In this document: positions 36,894-49,348 of the stretch, piece by piece
Layout of the letters: each line of letters starts with the position of its first letter
Numbering within the stretch: the first letter of the stretch is position 1
Origin: Parasponia andersonii
Lineage: Eukaryota; Streptophyta; Magnoliopsida; Rosales; Cannabaceae
NCBI GenBank assembly: GCA_002914805.1
Contig: JXTB01000394.1
Location: 159,977-223,976 of the forward strand
Direction of reading: 5' to 3'
DNA length: 64,000 bases
The notes under the pieces: generated by a model
What the model was told of the DNA's origin: nothing
The model's input: the letters and a program-made list of their open reading frames with translations, nothing else
The model's database searches: none
Translations under genes and position numbers: made by a program

Positions 36894-39800
36894 ATGGACC
36901 CCGCCACGTCTCGTCCCGCCGTAGTGATCGACAATGGCACCGGGTATGTGAATCACAATCACCCCTTATCTGTTTGACGGAATGGTTAAATTGGGTTTCT
37001 TTTTTGAAATTTTGCTTTGTGTTGTATTGCACACCACCTGTTTGATAAAATAACCCAATTGGGTTTTTGTGTGTGTTTTTGCTCTAATTGCAGCTATACT
37101 AAGATGGGTTTCGCTGGAAATGTGGAGCCATGCTTTATTGTACCTACTGTAGTTGCTGTAAACGAATCGTTTTTGAATCAATCGAGAAGCTCCTCAAAGG
37201 CCAATTGGTTGGCGCAGCACAGTGCTGGTGTTATGGCTGATCTTGATTTCTTTATTGGGGATGAGGCGCTTGCAAGATCTCGATCTAGTAGTACTTATAA
37301 TCTTAGCTATCCGATTCGACACGGGCAAGTTGATAATTGGGATGCAATGGAGCGGTTCTGGCAGCAGTGTATATTTAACTATTTGCGCTGTGATCCGGAG
37401 GACCATTATTTTCTTTTGACCGAGAGTCCACTGACTGCGCCGGAGAGTCGTGAGTATACCGGCGAAATTATGTTTGAGACATTCAATGTTCCTGGGCTTT
37501 ACATTGCGGTGAATTCTGTGCTTGCTCTTGCGGCTGGTTACACGACGTCTAAGGTTAGTATTAGAATTCAACAGTTATGTTGTATTTCTTGAATAGGAAA
37601 TCAATTTAGAAGCTTGGAGCTAATAGAATTTGTAACATGAATTCTTTAAAAATGCAGGTACTGCATTAAGTTCGTTTTCTTTAAATGTCTATAGAATGAG
37701 TCTGAAACTGAAGGTGAATGAATATCTAAAGAGGGGAATGACATAGTTTAAATACCTCGAAGCTTGTGTTTCCGGATTGGTTTTCATTAATTAACTTAAA
37801 AGTAGTTGAGATACTAGTGTTTTTTGGATATGTGATACCGTTAGACGATTTCTAATGTTGGTAAATACTAAATTTGTGTTCGTATCAGTTTTCATCCTTG
37901 TTTAATTTCTTGCTGGTTTAGGACCATGTTGACTATTAACTTCATCAATTGCTTATTTGCTTTATGCAATAATGAAGAGTATTTGGAGTGTTGATATGGT
38001 TATTGAGGTGCAATAAGTATTCTTTTTCATGTAATTTTGGGTTTGTATGCACTGATTCATACTTAATGTGTGTATACATATCCTTTTAGATTGACCTACA
38101 GTTCTATAGTGTGAGATGACAGGAGTTGTAGTGGATGTTGGAGATGGGGCTACTCATGTTGTACCTGTTGCTGATGGTTATGTTATTGGGAGTAGCATTA
38201 AGTCAGTTCCTATTGCTGGGAAGGACGTAACGCTCTTTGTCCAACAGCTTATGCGGGTATTTTTTCATTGACTTTGTCTTGTCGTTAGAGAGGAATACTC
38301 ATACTACGGTTTTACACATTTCATTATATTTTGATCATGCTTATCTATTATACCGATTTAGATCCCTGGATATTACATCTGATATTGTTTCATGTAGGAA
38401 AGAGGAGAAAATGTACCACCAGAGGACTCCTTTGAAGTAGCCCGTAAAGTGAAAGAAACATATTGCTATACGTGTTCTGACATTGTCAAGGTTTTCTTTC
38501 TTTACCTGCATCACAGTTTTAGTCGAAGAGATGTTTATAGTTATGAATGCAGTTTTTTCTAAATAATATAAAGAGCTTTTTGCTAATCACTTTATTTATC
38601 CATATAAACGTATGTCATTATTTGTCAAAACACGGGACTCATTTGACAGTATGTCTTATTTCTTTATTCATTCCAGGAGTATAATAAACATGATAAAGAG
38701 CCATCAAAGTATATTAAACAATGGAGGGGCATTAAACCGAAGACAGGGGCACCGTACTCTTGTGATATTGGCTATGAACGATTTCTTGGGCCAGAGGTTT
38801 GTTCTTTTTCAAAATTTTGGTATATATTTCTTCGTCTCAAAACCATAATCATGTGTTTGCCCCCTACTGTTTTTAACAGGTGTTCTTCAATCCTGAGATA
38901 TATAGCACTGAGTTCACTACCCCTTTACCTGCTGTTATAGACAAGTGCATTCAGTCAGCACCAATTGACACAAGGAGGGCTTTGTACAAGGTGAGCAAAG
39001 TTTGAAAAGATGATAGGAAGTTAGTCATAAGATAAAATGCTCTTTAATGAAACAATAGGAGTACACATGCTATGGGGCTGATATATCGGCTCTGGGCTTA
39101 TACTGATTTGCTTAAATTGTCACTCACAAGGAAGGCACTATATTTACCGTCTTTGTAAATATTTATCGGTGATCAGTAATTGTCACTAACAAGAAAGCAC
39201 TATATTTACCGTCTTTTATGTAAAGTTTAGAGGAAGGATCGTGTATTACACCTTTATTACATGAGGTAGCTGAGTATATATGGAATGTCTCAGCCATAGA
39301 ACATAGAACAATAGAGCATAAGACACGGATAAAAACATAGAACAAGGGAACAAAACAACATTAAACAAACTAGCACTAATAGGAAAAGAATAAAATATTA
39401 GGAGTCCAAGAAAGTGTTTTAGAGCCCATATAAGACAGTTTTCTTGTCCCCCAATAATCCTTGATTTACGAAATATTCGACGGATTAAATTCAAGCAGAT
39501 TGTCCAACATAATATTTGTCTGTTATCAGTTAGTTTTGAGTTGTTTACTCTTGAAGCTTCAGCATTTTCTGCCTTTTACTAGGGGTATATTAATTGCTTT
39601 GGTGTTGATTACATAGTGCATTCCGGAGGGATTCAGTGGTTAGTAATTTTTTGTTCAACTAATTGTTTGCTTATAAATTTTTTTAATTTAAAATATAGAA
39701 TATTGTGCTGTCTGGAGGTTCAACCATGTTCAAAGACTTCCATAGGAGGTTGCAACGGGATCTAAAAAAGATTGTTGATGCCCGAGTTGTCGCATCTGAA

Positions 39801-40474
39801 GCTCGACTTGGTGGAGAAATAAAAGTAAGCATACTTGATTATTAATTTTCTTTTAACATTATGGTGGACAGAAATGGTGGTTCTTGGAAGAGAATTTTGA
39901 TTTGTTTTGTCCCCTCCAGTCGCAACCCGTAGAAGTCAATGTCGTCAGCCATCCCATCCAGAGATTTGCAGTCTGGTTTGGAGGCTCTGTTCTTGCGTCA
40001 ACACCAGAATTTTTTGCGGTAATGAATTTCTTTTTCTTAATATTGATTCCATCAAGTTTGTACTGGCATTCTGATTTATTATCGATTTGGAACTTTTATA
40101 TGAAGAAGTATCATATTACTTTAAGTTGGGTGTGTCATTGTTGAGAGATAGTTGGAACTCTAGGTATTGCGTAGAATATTGTAGAAGAAGCATTGCAACA
40201 GAAAGAGATTAACTCGTGATAAACATAAGGAATTGAATCTCTTCCCCCGCCGGCCATTGGCCTACCCCAAAGCAAAGCAATAAAATGAAAAAGAAACGGG
40301 ATAATTTACTCCAGTATTCTGTTTCTATGCATATACTACCATTTCCCAAGCATTACTTTCTCTTGCTCAAGTTTGAATCTTCACCATATACAGGCGTGCC
40401 ATACGAAAGCAGAGTATGAGGAGTATGGTGCGAGCATATGCCGAACAAATCCTGTCTTCAAGGGGATGTATTGA
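36894..40474 (+). CDS. ARP3: Actin-related protein 3 (ARP2/3 complex subunit)
   Basis: ARP3 is an ATP-binding core subunit of the ARP2/3 complex, which nucleates branched actin filaments at the SCAR/WAVE-activated cell cortex; Arabidopsis mutants are distorted. Exons: 36894-36943, 37094-37553, 38110-38256, 38398-38490, 38677-38796, 38880-38990, 39699-39824, 39920-40018, 40394-40474. They total 1287 nt, 428 aa, the usual plant length. The phosphate-1 loop is [14 protein letters not shown], split by intron 1. The second loop is [20 protein letters not shown], and the adenosine-side motif is [23 protein letters not shown] and the terminal NPVFKGMY also fit ARP3. All nucleotide-binding motifs are intact. 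Intron 6 (38991-39698) contains a 63-bp partial tandem duplication (about 39115-39225). Confidence 0.96.
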
Positions 40475-43400
40475 TGGAAGTCATTTTTCCTGGCATGTCC
40501 TAACAAGAGCATCTGATGGACTGCTTTCCTTGTCACTTCCACCTCTTATACGCATGGTTTTTACTTCACATCCTGATGATTCCCTGGCTTCATCATGTGT
40601 ACGCATGTACTGAGAGAAGAGGTGGTGTAAAATATGGTCGATTTATTTTTCATTCTGTAAGAAAAATGGATTTCTATTCATTATTTTCTCAGGGAGTTGC
40701 AGATCACAGAGAAAGCGAAATAGGAAGTGACCAATAATGTTGCTTGTTGGCTACTACATGTGGCCCTAGAGGATCAGATGAGAATCATTATCCAAAGTTT
40801 TTAGGGCTGAATTGCATTTTTGGTGTTTTAGTTAGCTATAGTTTGACAGGATTATTCTTCATATTTTTGACAGTTGACGATTCTATGGAAACATAATCTC
40901 TGTTAGGAAGTTCAGTTCATTTAGATTGGATTGTTTTTTGTAATAGTATTATTTGTTCTAGTTTGAGTTAGGAAATATGTTTATGAACATACCTTCTCCT
41001 TTTGGTACAGGCTACAGTTCTACAGAAACTCATACTCATGTAAGCATGATGATCCTTACAAATTCAACCTTCTTGCAAGTGAGCTTCTGTAATATAACAA
41101 TTCAATCTGTTCTTTACTCCAATAGTATAGATTTAGACTTATATTTTGAAGCCTCTGCCGGTCTGAAGATGCGAATATCATTTACTGTATTGTCTAGATG
41201 ATCAGTGTTTCGTTTGTTTCTGGCCTTCTATTTCCTTTTCTTCTGGATGTACAACACCATATTTTCAATAAAAGATTATTAAAACTCTTCAAGAAAAAAT
41301 GTTTTAAAGAAGCAAAATGAAAAATAATTGAATGTCTTTAAATCACTTGGCAATCAGTTTTGCAATGCAGTAAATCTTTCTTGAATATGATTCACTTAAA
41401 AAAGCCAAGCTTAAAAGTTAGAACCCGTAAGTTTACAGAAAAGTAAGGTCTCTTTCGGCCAGGCAGATACAATTTAGTATCTAAAGGATGCCATTCAAAA
41501 GTAAAATTTCATATTTTTTTAAAAGGCAAAGACCACATTTTATGCCTCGTTAAAAAAAGAAATATCTCGATGAGGACTATGTAAAATGGGGGTAGACTAG
41601 TTGTCAAAATCTGCGTGCTAAAATGTCAATGCCAATCTCTTTCTTGATTAGTATATTATAAGCCCGTTGCTGTCCCTTCTTTCTCAGGTACATCACTGTC
41701 CACACCAAAAAAAAGGAGTGAAAATACGGAATAAGAAAACGTATTCGTGTTAATTGTCACCACAATTCTACTAAAAGTTAGCATTTCATCTCTTTGTATC
41801 GCTGGAAATGGAAAATGGAATATTTCTTTTGAAATCTATTCACATCCACGAATAAATTGGTAAACCAACCAACCTCAAAAATGTGTGACATATGAGAACC
41901 TGTTAGTGCGACTTAAGGCACTCAAATTCTTTGTTAATAGAGCTTAAACTCGAGTCGTTTCTTTTACATCTCATTCTAATATGTCAAACATAATAACAAG
42001 TATAAACAAGTATAAAGCGTTCCTATTACATGTTCTAATGCGTCATAGTGGCAAATTTCCTTCTACACATGTAACATAATACTTAAAATTCTTTGCTAAT
42101 AAACTTTAGAATCTAAAATTCAGTTCATTCAAATCACATACTGTTATCATATCTCGAACATAATAGTAATCGCTAAACACTCAAATTCATTGTCAATAAA
42201 TTTTAGATTTAAGTCGTTCTTATCATAATATATATCGCTCTAACATGTAAACATATATTTTGAGGTCAATCAATCGTCCAGAGAACACTATTTTTTTTTT
42301 CTTATATAGCCCTTTAATTATTAAGATAAATTTAAAAAGAAAATTAATAAAAGAGTTGATTGGTAATTACGAATGGGATTAGTGCGTGAACATAATGTGT
42401 GGTTGATACTTATCTCTTGGGTCTACTAAATGAGATTTGCTCGTACACTACGCTTTCCCTTACGGGGGTGTGGTTTGACTAATAACAGGAACAAGGTCAA
42501 TGGTTGTAGCCGCTGAGAGAAAAATGAAAAACAAAGCTTATCTAGTATTAATTGGTGATACTATTATTAAGGCTTAGCTTAAGCCCACTGCAAAAGACGA
42601 AGACGCGGATTAGAATTTAGAACCACATGGGTCTCACTGTACGAATAGCTTTGACAAGGAATGCCAAATACCATTAGAATAAGCAATAATAATAATACTA
42701 GATATAGATAAACGAATAGTACTACCCGCACTTGATATTGATCAGCCAAAGACGAAAAAGTTTAGGAGCTGCGAGTTCGTCGGACCTTGCTACCTTAGAG
42801 CATAGAATAAGACCAAAAAAAAAAAAAAGGTAAGACAACTTGTGTAAGCTTCGTCGGAGTCTGATATTATGATCCTTAGCCGAACAAAATAATCAAGTCT
42901 GATATTGTAATTTGTTTTTATCTATTTCTATGTTTGCTTTCCTCCCCCCCCTTCTTTTCTTTCAATCTTTTTCTTTCCTTGTTATTGATTTGATGCCATC
43001 CACAATGCTCTAGAAACGTTAATTGGTAGGTGGGTCTCTGTAATTTTTTCATTTTTGGGGGAAGATGCAAGTGGGTGCTTTTGGATTTTTCCTGTTTTTT
43101 CGATTTTCGATTTGGGTTTCTGAGATTCCTATGATTCATTCGTTTTTACGAAGTGGGGCTCGGAAATTTTTATGTTTTTCGTTATTTTATTACAGGGATT
43201 TCTTATATGTACTATTATTTCCCAATATTGTGAAGTGGGAAATGATGTTCATGATTTCTGTGACTTTTTGTGGTTGAGTTTTGAGGATTCACAGGTTCTT
43301 GGCAATATCGTTAGAGTAGTGAAGCTATTGCCGATTAGAAATGCGAGTTTTATTGATGTTATTTCTTGATGTGGATATGGGAAATTTCGAGATTTCGGGT

Positions 43401-43767
43401 CTGCGTCTTTAAATTGGTTGTAGAAAGAACAAAAAAGTCATATGTATGCAGTAATATCAGATCTTTCTAGTTCACATGTTTATTATCATACGGTTTACTT
43501 GCAGTATTATAGTTTTGCAATTAATGTCCACTTTCGGGTGTTTCTTGTTTTGGTTGCGTGTTTGATCTTTGTGAAGGCGTTATCATCCTTATCATCCTCT
43601 TTCTCCGAGTATAATTATTTTAGAATATGAATTTTGTCTCCGTATTTCCTGTGTGCCGTATGAAGAGTAAGAATGGTTATTTTTTTTGCTTAAGTTGTGT
43701 TATGTAGATGGAGTAATTGGTCATTCGTCTTTATTTTCATATCTCTTGGTCAGGTTAAACGTATCAA
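40475..43767. other. ARP3 3' flank and upstream region of the CFIm-type gene
   Basis: The first several hundred bases are presumably ARP3 3' UTR. Around 41920-42230 a degenerate unit with ACTYAAATTCTTTGYTAATA recurs about three times (starts near 41927, 42079, 42179). From about 42900 the sequence is CT/T-rich and leader-like. An acceptor CTTGGTCAG ending at 43753, just 14 bases before the ATG, indicates a leader intron for the next gene; its donor is probably near 42.9-43.1 kb but is not certain. Confidence 0.45.
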
Positions 43768-45747
43768 ATGGCTGAAGAGCAAATAGATTTCGAAGATGAG
43801 GAATATGGAGGAGCGCAAAAGCTCCAGTACCAGGGCAGTGGTGGAGCCATATCTGCTCTTGCTGATGAAGAACCAATGGGAGAAGATGATGAATACGATG
43901 ATCTCTATAACGACGTTAACATTGGAGAGGGTTTCCTGCAGTTGCACCAGTCTGAGGCACCACTTCCTCCTGGTGGTGTCAGCAATGGAGGACTCCAAGC
44001 TCAGAAAAATAATTTTCCTGAACCAAGAGGTGAAACTGGGGGATTTGATGAAGAAAACATTCCTGGAGTTTCAGCAGAAGGAAAATATTCTAATGCGGGT
44101 TCTCAATTTCCTGTCCAGAAGGAAGGACTTGCAGTTGATAATAAATCAGAAGTAGGATCCATGGGTTACCCAAATGGAGCAGCTTCAGTCTCACAAAAGG
44201 GAAGAATTATGGATGTGACTCATGATACTCAAGGCAGACACATGGGGTTTCAAGGATCAACGTCCATGCCCCATGCTCCTGGAGTTGATTCGTCTGATAT
44301 TCCTGTAAAAGTTGCCAATGAGAATGTACCATCACTGAATTCGGGAGGCACTGCTCCTAGAGGAGTCCCTCAGACACTGGGTAATCAAACCAATGCAAAC
44401 GTAAGCGTTAATCGTCCTATGGTTAATGAAAATCAGATCCGGCCACCGACAGAGAATGGTTCAACCATGCTGTTTGTGGGAGAACTACATTGGTGGACAA
44501 CTGATGCTGAGCTTGAAAGTGTTTTATCTCAATATGGTAGAGTCAAGGAAATTAAGTTTTTTGATGAACGTGCCAGTGGTAAATCAAAAGGATATTGTCA
44601 AATAGAATTTTATGACGCAGCAGCAGCTGCTGCATGCAAGGAGGGAATGCATGGTTATGTTTTTAATGGGAGAGCTTGTGTTGTGACGTTTGCTTCTTCA
44701 CAAACACTTAAGCAGATGGGAGCTGCTTATATGAACAAGAATCAACCACAGAATCAGTCTCAGCCCCAGGGAAGAAGGCCCGTCAATGATGGTGCTGGAA
44801 GAGGAGGCAATCCAAATTATCAAAGTGGAGATGCAGGGAGGAATTTTGGAAGGGGTGGGTGGGGACGTGGTGGGCAAGGAATACTCAACAGAGGTCCTGG
44901 GGGTGGAGGACCGATGAGGGGAAGGGGAGGGCCTATGGGGGCTAAGAACATGGTTGGGGGCAATGTTGGAGTTGTAGGTAGTGTTAGTGGAGGGGGTGGA
45001 TATGGACAGGGTCTTGCAGGGCCTGCATTTGGTGGTCCTGCTGGTGGTATGATGAATCCACAGGGCATGATGGGTTCTGGGTTTGATCCGTCATATATGG
45101 GTAGAGGAGGTGGCTATGGAGGATTTCCAGGACCTGCTTTCCCTGGTATGCTTCCTTCATTTCCAGGGGTTAATGCAATGGGACTGGCTGCAGTGGCTCC
45201 GCATGTCAACCCTGCCTTCTTTGGCAGGGGGATGACAAATAATGGAATGGGCATGATGGGTTCTTCTTTAATGGATGGGCATCATGCTGGGATGTGGAAT
45301 GACACAAGCATGGGTGGATGGGGAGGAGAAGAACAAGGTCGAAGGACAAGGGAATCAAGCTATGGTGGTGATGACGGTGCTTCTGAGTACGGATATGGAG
45401 AAGCAAACCACGAAAAAGGAGTAAGGTCAAGTGCTGCTTCCAGGGAAAGAGAACGGGGATCTGATCGTGACCGGTCGGGGAACTCTGAGAGGAGGCATCA
45501 TGAAGAAAGGGACCAGGACTGGGACAGGTCTGACAAGGAGCAGAGGGAGCATAGATATAGGGAAGAAAAAGATGGGTATCGAGAACATCGTCAAAGAGAG
45601 CGTGACGTGGATTACGACGATGACTGGGACAGAGGGCAGTCTTCATCAAGACCTCGGAGCAGGTCTAGAGTGATGCCAGAAGATCATCACCGCTCGCGCT
45701 CAAGAGATGTCGATTATGGAAAGAGGAGACGCTTGCCATCTGAGTGA
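43768..45747 (+). CDS. CFI59: CFIm68/59-type RRM protein (pre-mRNA cleavage factor I subunit)
   Basis: A single coding exon of 659 aa. The N-terminus is acidic (EDEEYGGAQ, DDEYDDLYNDVNIGEGF). One RRM at about 232-310 contains MLFVGELHWWTTDAELESVL, KEIKFFDERASGKSKGYCQI and VTFASS. The WWTTD and KFFDERASGKSKG phrases are characteristic of CPSF6/CPSF7 (CFIm68/59), which partner CFIm25 to bind UGUA and steer poly(A)-site choice. A Gly/Met/Pro-rich region follows (about 345-505), then a C-terminus rich in Arg, Asp, Glu and Ser (about 545-659) ending in RSRSRDVDYGKRRRLPSE, as in the family. A leader intron probably ends at 43753. A simple glycine-rich RRM protein is the less likely alternative. Choice of CFI59 over CFI68 is by remembered synteny. 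Confidence 0.85.
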   Translation: MAEEQIDFEDEEYGGAQKLQYQGSGGAISALADEEPMGEDDEYDDLYNDVNIGEGFLQLHQSEAPLPPGGVSNGGLQAQKNNFPEPRGETGGFDEENIPGVSAEGKYSNAGSQFPVQKEGLAVDNKSEVGSMGYPNGAASVSQKGRIMDVTHDTQGRHMGFQGSTSMPHAPGVDSSDIPVKVANENVPSLNSGGTAPRGVPQTLGNQTNANVSVNRPMVNENQIRPPTENGSTMLFVGELHWWTTDAELESVLSQYGRVKEIKFFDERASGKSKGYCQIEFYDAAAAAACKEGMHGYVFNGRACVVTFASSQTLKQMGAAYMNKNQPQNQSQPQGRRPVNDGAGRGGNPNYQSGDAGRNFGRGGWGRGGQGILNRGPGGGGPMRGRGGPMGAKNMVGGNVGVVGSVSGGGGYGQGLAGPAFGGPAGGMMNPQGMMGSGFDPSYMGRGGGYGGFPGPAFPGMLPSFPGVNAMGLAAVAPHVNPAFFGRGMTNNGMGMMGSSLMDGHHAGMWNDTSMGGWGGEEQGRRTRESSYGGDDGASEYGYGEANHEKGVRSSAASRERERGSDRDRSGNSERRHHEERDQDWDRSDKEQREHRYREEKDGYREHRQRERDVDYDDDWDRGQSSSRPRSRSRVMPEDHHRSRSRDVDYGKRRRLPSE

Positions 45748-48700
45748 CCTGATCTCTGTCATCCATTCTTCTTCAGCACATTTTGATAAGACCGCAGAAT
45801 CTGTGCTCTGTACTTTACACTGTCACTCCTTGGATTGCTACGTGCATAGATGCCACTTTCTCTGGATCTTGGTGGTCCCATTTCCAATATGTGGCTTCTT
45901 GAGGGAAGAAGTAAGTTCTACTTGTGTGGATAGGATGGAAGGATTGATTTTCAAATTACTTTAATACTGCTAAATGGATTAAATATAACTAATATTTGTG
46001 AGGTAAAAGACAATTAGTAACTTTTAGTAGCATATAAACGGGGATAAAGTTTGTGGGGTTTGGTTCCTAATGCCCTGCAGCTGGTTATCCTTGTTGTTTG
46101 AGAACTGTTTTACCCTGTCTTCTCTTCAAGACAATTGCTTCGTGGGGCTTGTGATATTTGTTCTCTTGAAACTTATTACGTTTAATATGACTTATGGGAT
46201 ATCATTTGAGTTCTATTTAATTTTTCTGCTCCATTGGGTGTGCTTCTCCCTTGTTTGTGTAGATTGTATGTTTTAGAACCACGTGGTCTGCCGGTTTTGT
46301 TGATTCACACAGCAGATAATGTTGTCACCTTGATTTCTGTTTGTGGTGGTGGGATTGCATGTCTTCTTTACAAATTATGAAACTTGTCATCTTGATTTCT
46401 CACTGGAAGTTAGTCTTGTTTGACATATATTTTCAAGATATGTTAGTGGCCATCTAATATCAAATCACAATTTTTTTTGTAAATCGTGATTTTAAATGTA
46501 TGTTTCTTGTTGTTTTCTCAATGTATGTGGCATAAAATGAACAGTACTCATTCCTCAAAACTACAAAAATGACTGGGGAATTGCTGATTTTTGTCTTTGT
46601 TTTCTGTGTCTCATTGATGTGCATGCCTATAGGATTTGCTTACATGAACCCTTTTGGAGAATCTCCTGCTATGTTCCACTTCTTTTTATGTTGTTAATGG
46701 GTCGCAGGGATATAGACTATGCGTAAGTGTCCTGGCAGAATATCTTATCTAATTTCCTTCTGATCATCGTATCCAGGGAATTGGGTGGGCAACTCTTTCT
46801 TTTCATGAATGAATCAGCCTTTGCTGGTTGTATGGTGGAAGATTTGTTACATGGGGATGCCTTTATTGGATCTCTCTGGTGATGGCTTTGATCTGCCAAG
46901 TGTGAAATTGAAGCGTTGACTGTTCTGATTTCACCTTGTTTTCATGAAAGATTCTTTTAAAAATCTGTAGTTGTGGTCCTGCAATACATCATCTAGAAAT
47001 TCCGTTTACGAACTTGTTCAGATAAGAATGCAAATCTGTCAATTGCATGTAAAGCACTGTATAGCCCTGTGTAAAATGGTTTTGTATTAATTACACATGT
47101 ACTGGCCTTTTCACTTGCCTTTTCTATTTGCCCCCTCTTGTATTGGGCTTGACAGCGCGCTTGTAAAGTCCTGTACTGATTTTGATGCATGTTGTTCTTC
47201 ATATTTTGTACGTCACAAGTGAAAGTCATTTCTTGCATTAGGATGTAAGGCTTGAGTAATTAGATTTTTAACAAAGGCAATTGTAAATTGTAATAGTCAT
47301 AGTGAGATCTGTATAACCCAGTTTCTCTTCAAGCAATATACTTCCTCAGAATGAGGAATTCAGAGTTTTTTCCTTTCAAATCTCGTGTATATTATTATAG
47401 TGAGGTGTAGTTGGGTTTAGGGGTCATGAGTAGTGAGTTGAAGTTTCACTGTAAATATATTAGACTGAAATGGCTATTTCCTCCTGGATGGAGGCTTGAT
47501 GCTGAGTCTTCTACTTTTTTTCTACCCTCAAGAGGAGTTTTGTATTGTCCTTGATGGGATCAAATGTGTGGATAAACATAGGAGCTGCATCATTCTTGAT
47601 GGGGTTGCACTTATCAGAACTTGTTGCCTCACGGTGACCTCACGACAAGCACTACTCTGGTTGATGAAGAAATCAAGATATACTTCTTTTCCCCTTAACT
47701 TTTTGTTGGAATACCAGTTGTAGTGCATACTTTCCCTTCATATCTCTCTTGTTTTTGTTTGTAAATCTTCTTATAGACAGGGGGATGGAATCAGTGTTGT
47801 TGTTTGAACTCTGAATATGCTGTCATTGTGATTTTTATTTCATGGTTGTTAAGTTCCACTTTGGCAGAAGAATTTCATACGGAAGTGAAAGAACTTAATT
47901 TGTGTGTCATTTATATTTTTCTACGTGCTCCTGACTTACCAAGTTAGGGTTTCAGCTTGGCATTAGGTGGTTTGGCTTGGTTTTGTTCTTCTTTTGATGA
48001 AACTTGTGGTATGCAGGTCTTCTGAATCTTGTTTCGTTTACCTTCTGTGATTTTATTAGGTAGCTTTTCTTGTTCTGGCCACTCCATAAAATATTGAAGG
48101 GATGACTTGGGACATTTTGTTAGACACACAAAAGAGGCATAAAAGCTCTGCCTCTGTTAATTTTGTTGCTTTAAGAGACGATCTTTATTCTTGGAACGTT
48201 TCTTTCTACCAACTCGTTGAATTGTACTTCTGCCTAGTTTGTTGAAATGAAGGATTGCTTAGTAATTATATTGGAAAAACACGGGTCCTTTTGTTGCCGT
48301 TTGCTGGCTTGTAGCTCATTACAACGACGTATATATTTTGCATTGCCATAATTTCATAGGACAGATATTGTGTGTAATCTACACATAATGCACTTGGTCC
48401 TTTCACCGTGCTATTAAATCTATGATTATATTTTATAATGGCCGATCATAACAAAGTAAATTCCCGACATAAAGAGTCCGAATATATACGACAACCATAG
48501 TCGAGTTTCTAAGGATATACACATCCAATCTCGGTGGCCAAGAGTAGCAAAAAGGTCATTTCTTATACCTGATAAGCTTATCCTTGTTATGTAGCAGCAT
48601 TTTTTGTTTTTTTTTTTAACCCCTGATAGAAATATATGTAGCAGCTGCCATGGTTGATGGTCTTTATTTATTTTTTCGGGATAAAAAAGAAGAATAAAAA

Positions 48701-48991
48701 AACAGAAGATAAATTCAACTTTTCCACCGAAGGCGCTGAGAATATGGTAGAAAATGCGCCTCTCCATCTTTCCTATGCCTAAACTCAAACGGTCAAACAC
48801 AATCAAAACAAAAATTCTCTTATCATTCAATTGTATATAAGAAGTAATGGATGTTTACACTACTAATGATAATGTGTGAGACGGAGTTAGGAACACTATA
48901 GACTCGAGGCACGGTTGTAACTAAGTCTGTCTCAAGAAAGAGTACGTGTACGTATGAATATTTGCATGTGCATGTGTATATTTCAATTTGC
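45748..48991. other. 3.2 kb without a recognised gene; begins as CFIm-type 3' UTR
   Basis: The first part is the 3' UTR of the upstream gene. Beyond about 46000 the base composition stays T-rich on the plus strand and transcript-like (less AT-rich than the other spacers) as far as about 48350. No open frame shows a domain or conserved motif, and I see no tRNA, snoRNA box or hairpin I could defend. It could be a long or alternatively spliced 3' UTR, a non-coding transcript or plain spacer. Confidence 0.35.
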
Positions 48992-49348
48992 TTAAAAGAA
49001 GTAACCAGCAAAGGCAGCGACAGCAACTCCGGCCACGGCAGAGGCCGCCTCAATGCCACTTGCTCCGCCGACGCTCTCGGGAGGAGATTCAACGGTACCA
49101 GGAGGGAATGCGCCAGGAGGAACAGGTCCACCAACAGGGGCCTCAACGACATCATCTTGCTGCGACGCATCATCGTCATTTGAGTTTCCAATTTGTTCGT
49201 CATCAGTGTCACCGGTGGGGGGGACAGCAGCAGCTGCCGCAATGGACGCGGTATCGCCCTTGGCGGGCTCGCTGCCTTGTGCATCGGTGCAAGCCAACCC
49301 GACAAAGGCGACGAGAACTAGAGCCAGGACAACAGCACGTCGTGCCAT
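48992..49348 (-). CDS. BCP1-like arabinogalactan peptide, GPI-anchored
   Basis: An intronless 118-aa secreted protein. Residues 1-24 (MARRAVVLALVLVAFVGLAC onward) form a signal peptide. The mature part has Ala/Pro/Ser/Thr-rich stretches suited to hydroxyproline O-glycosylation (VPPTGD, PVPPGAFPPGTVESPPES) separated by an Asp/Asn/Gln-rich segment. A small-residue ω-site region (GGASG, about 93-97) is followed by a hydrophobic tail ending AAFAGYFF, a GPI-anchor signal. This layout matches the Brassica BCP1/anther-specific AGP1-like group, expressed in pollen and tapetum. The identity is by architecture and remembered neighbourhood rather than long sequence identity, so pollen expression is inference. 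Confidence 0.8.
   Translation of the reverse strand: MARRAVVLALVLVAFVGLACTDAQGSEPAKGDTASIAAAAAVPPTGDTDDEQIGNSNDDDASQQDDVVEAPVGGPVPPGAFPPGTVESPPESVGGASGIEAASAVAGVAVAAFAGYFF

Noticed and set aside
37194-37571. 125-codon minus-strand frame within ARP3 exon 2
   Set aside because: It is fully antisense to a conserved ARP3 exon; the product has no family resemblance.
44820-45068. Proline-rich open frame on the minus strand
   Set aside because: It is the antisense of the glycine-rich region of the CFIm-type gene; the Pro-rich product is just GGN codons read backwards.
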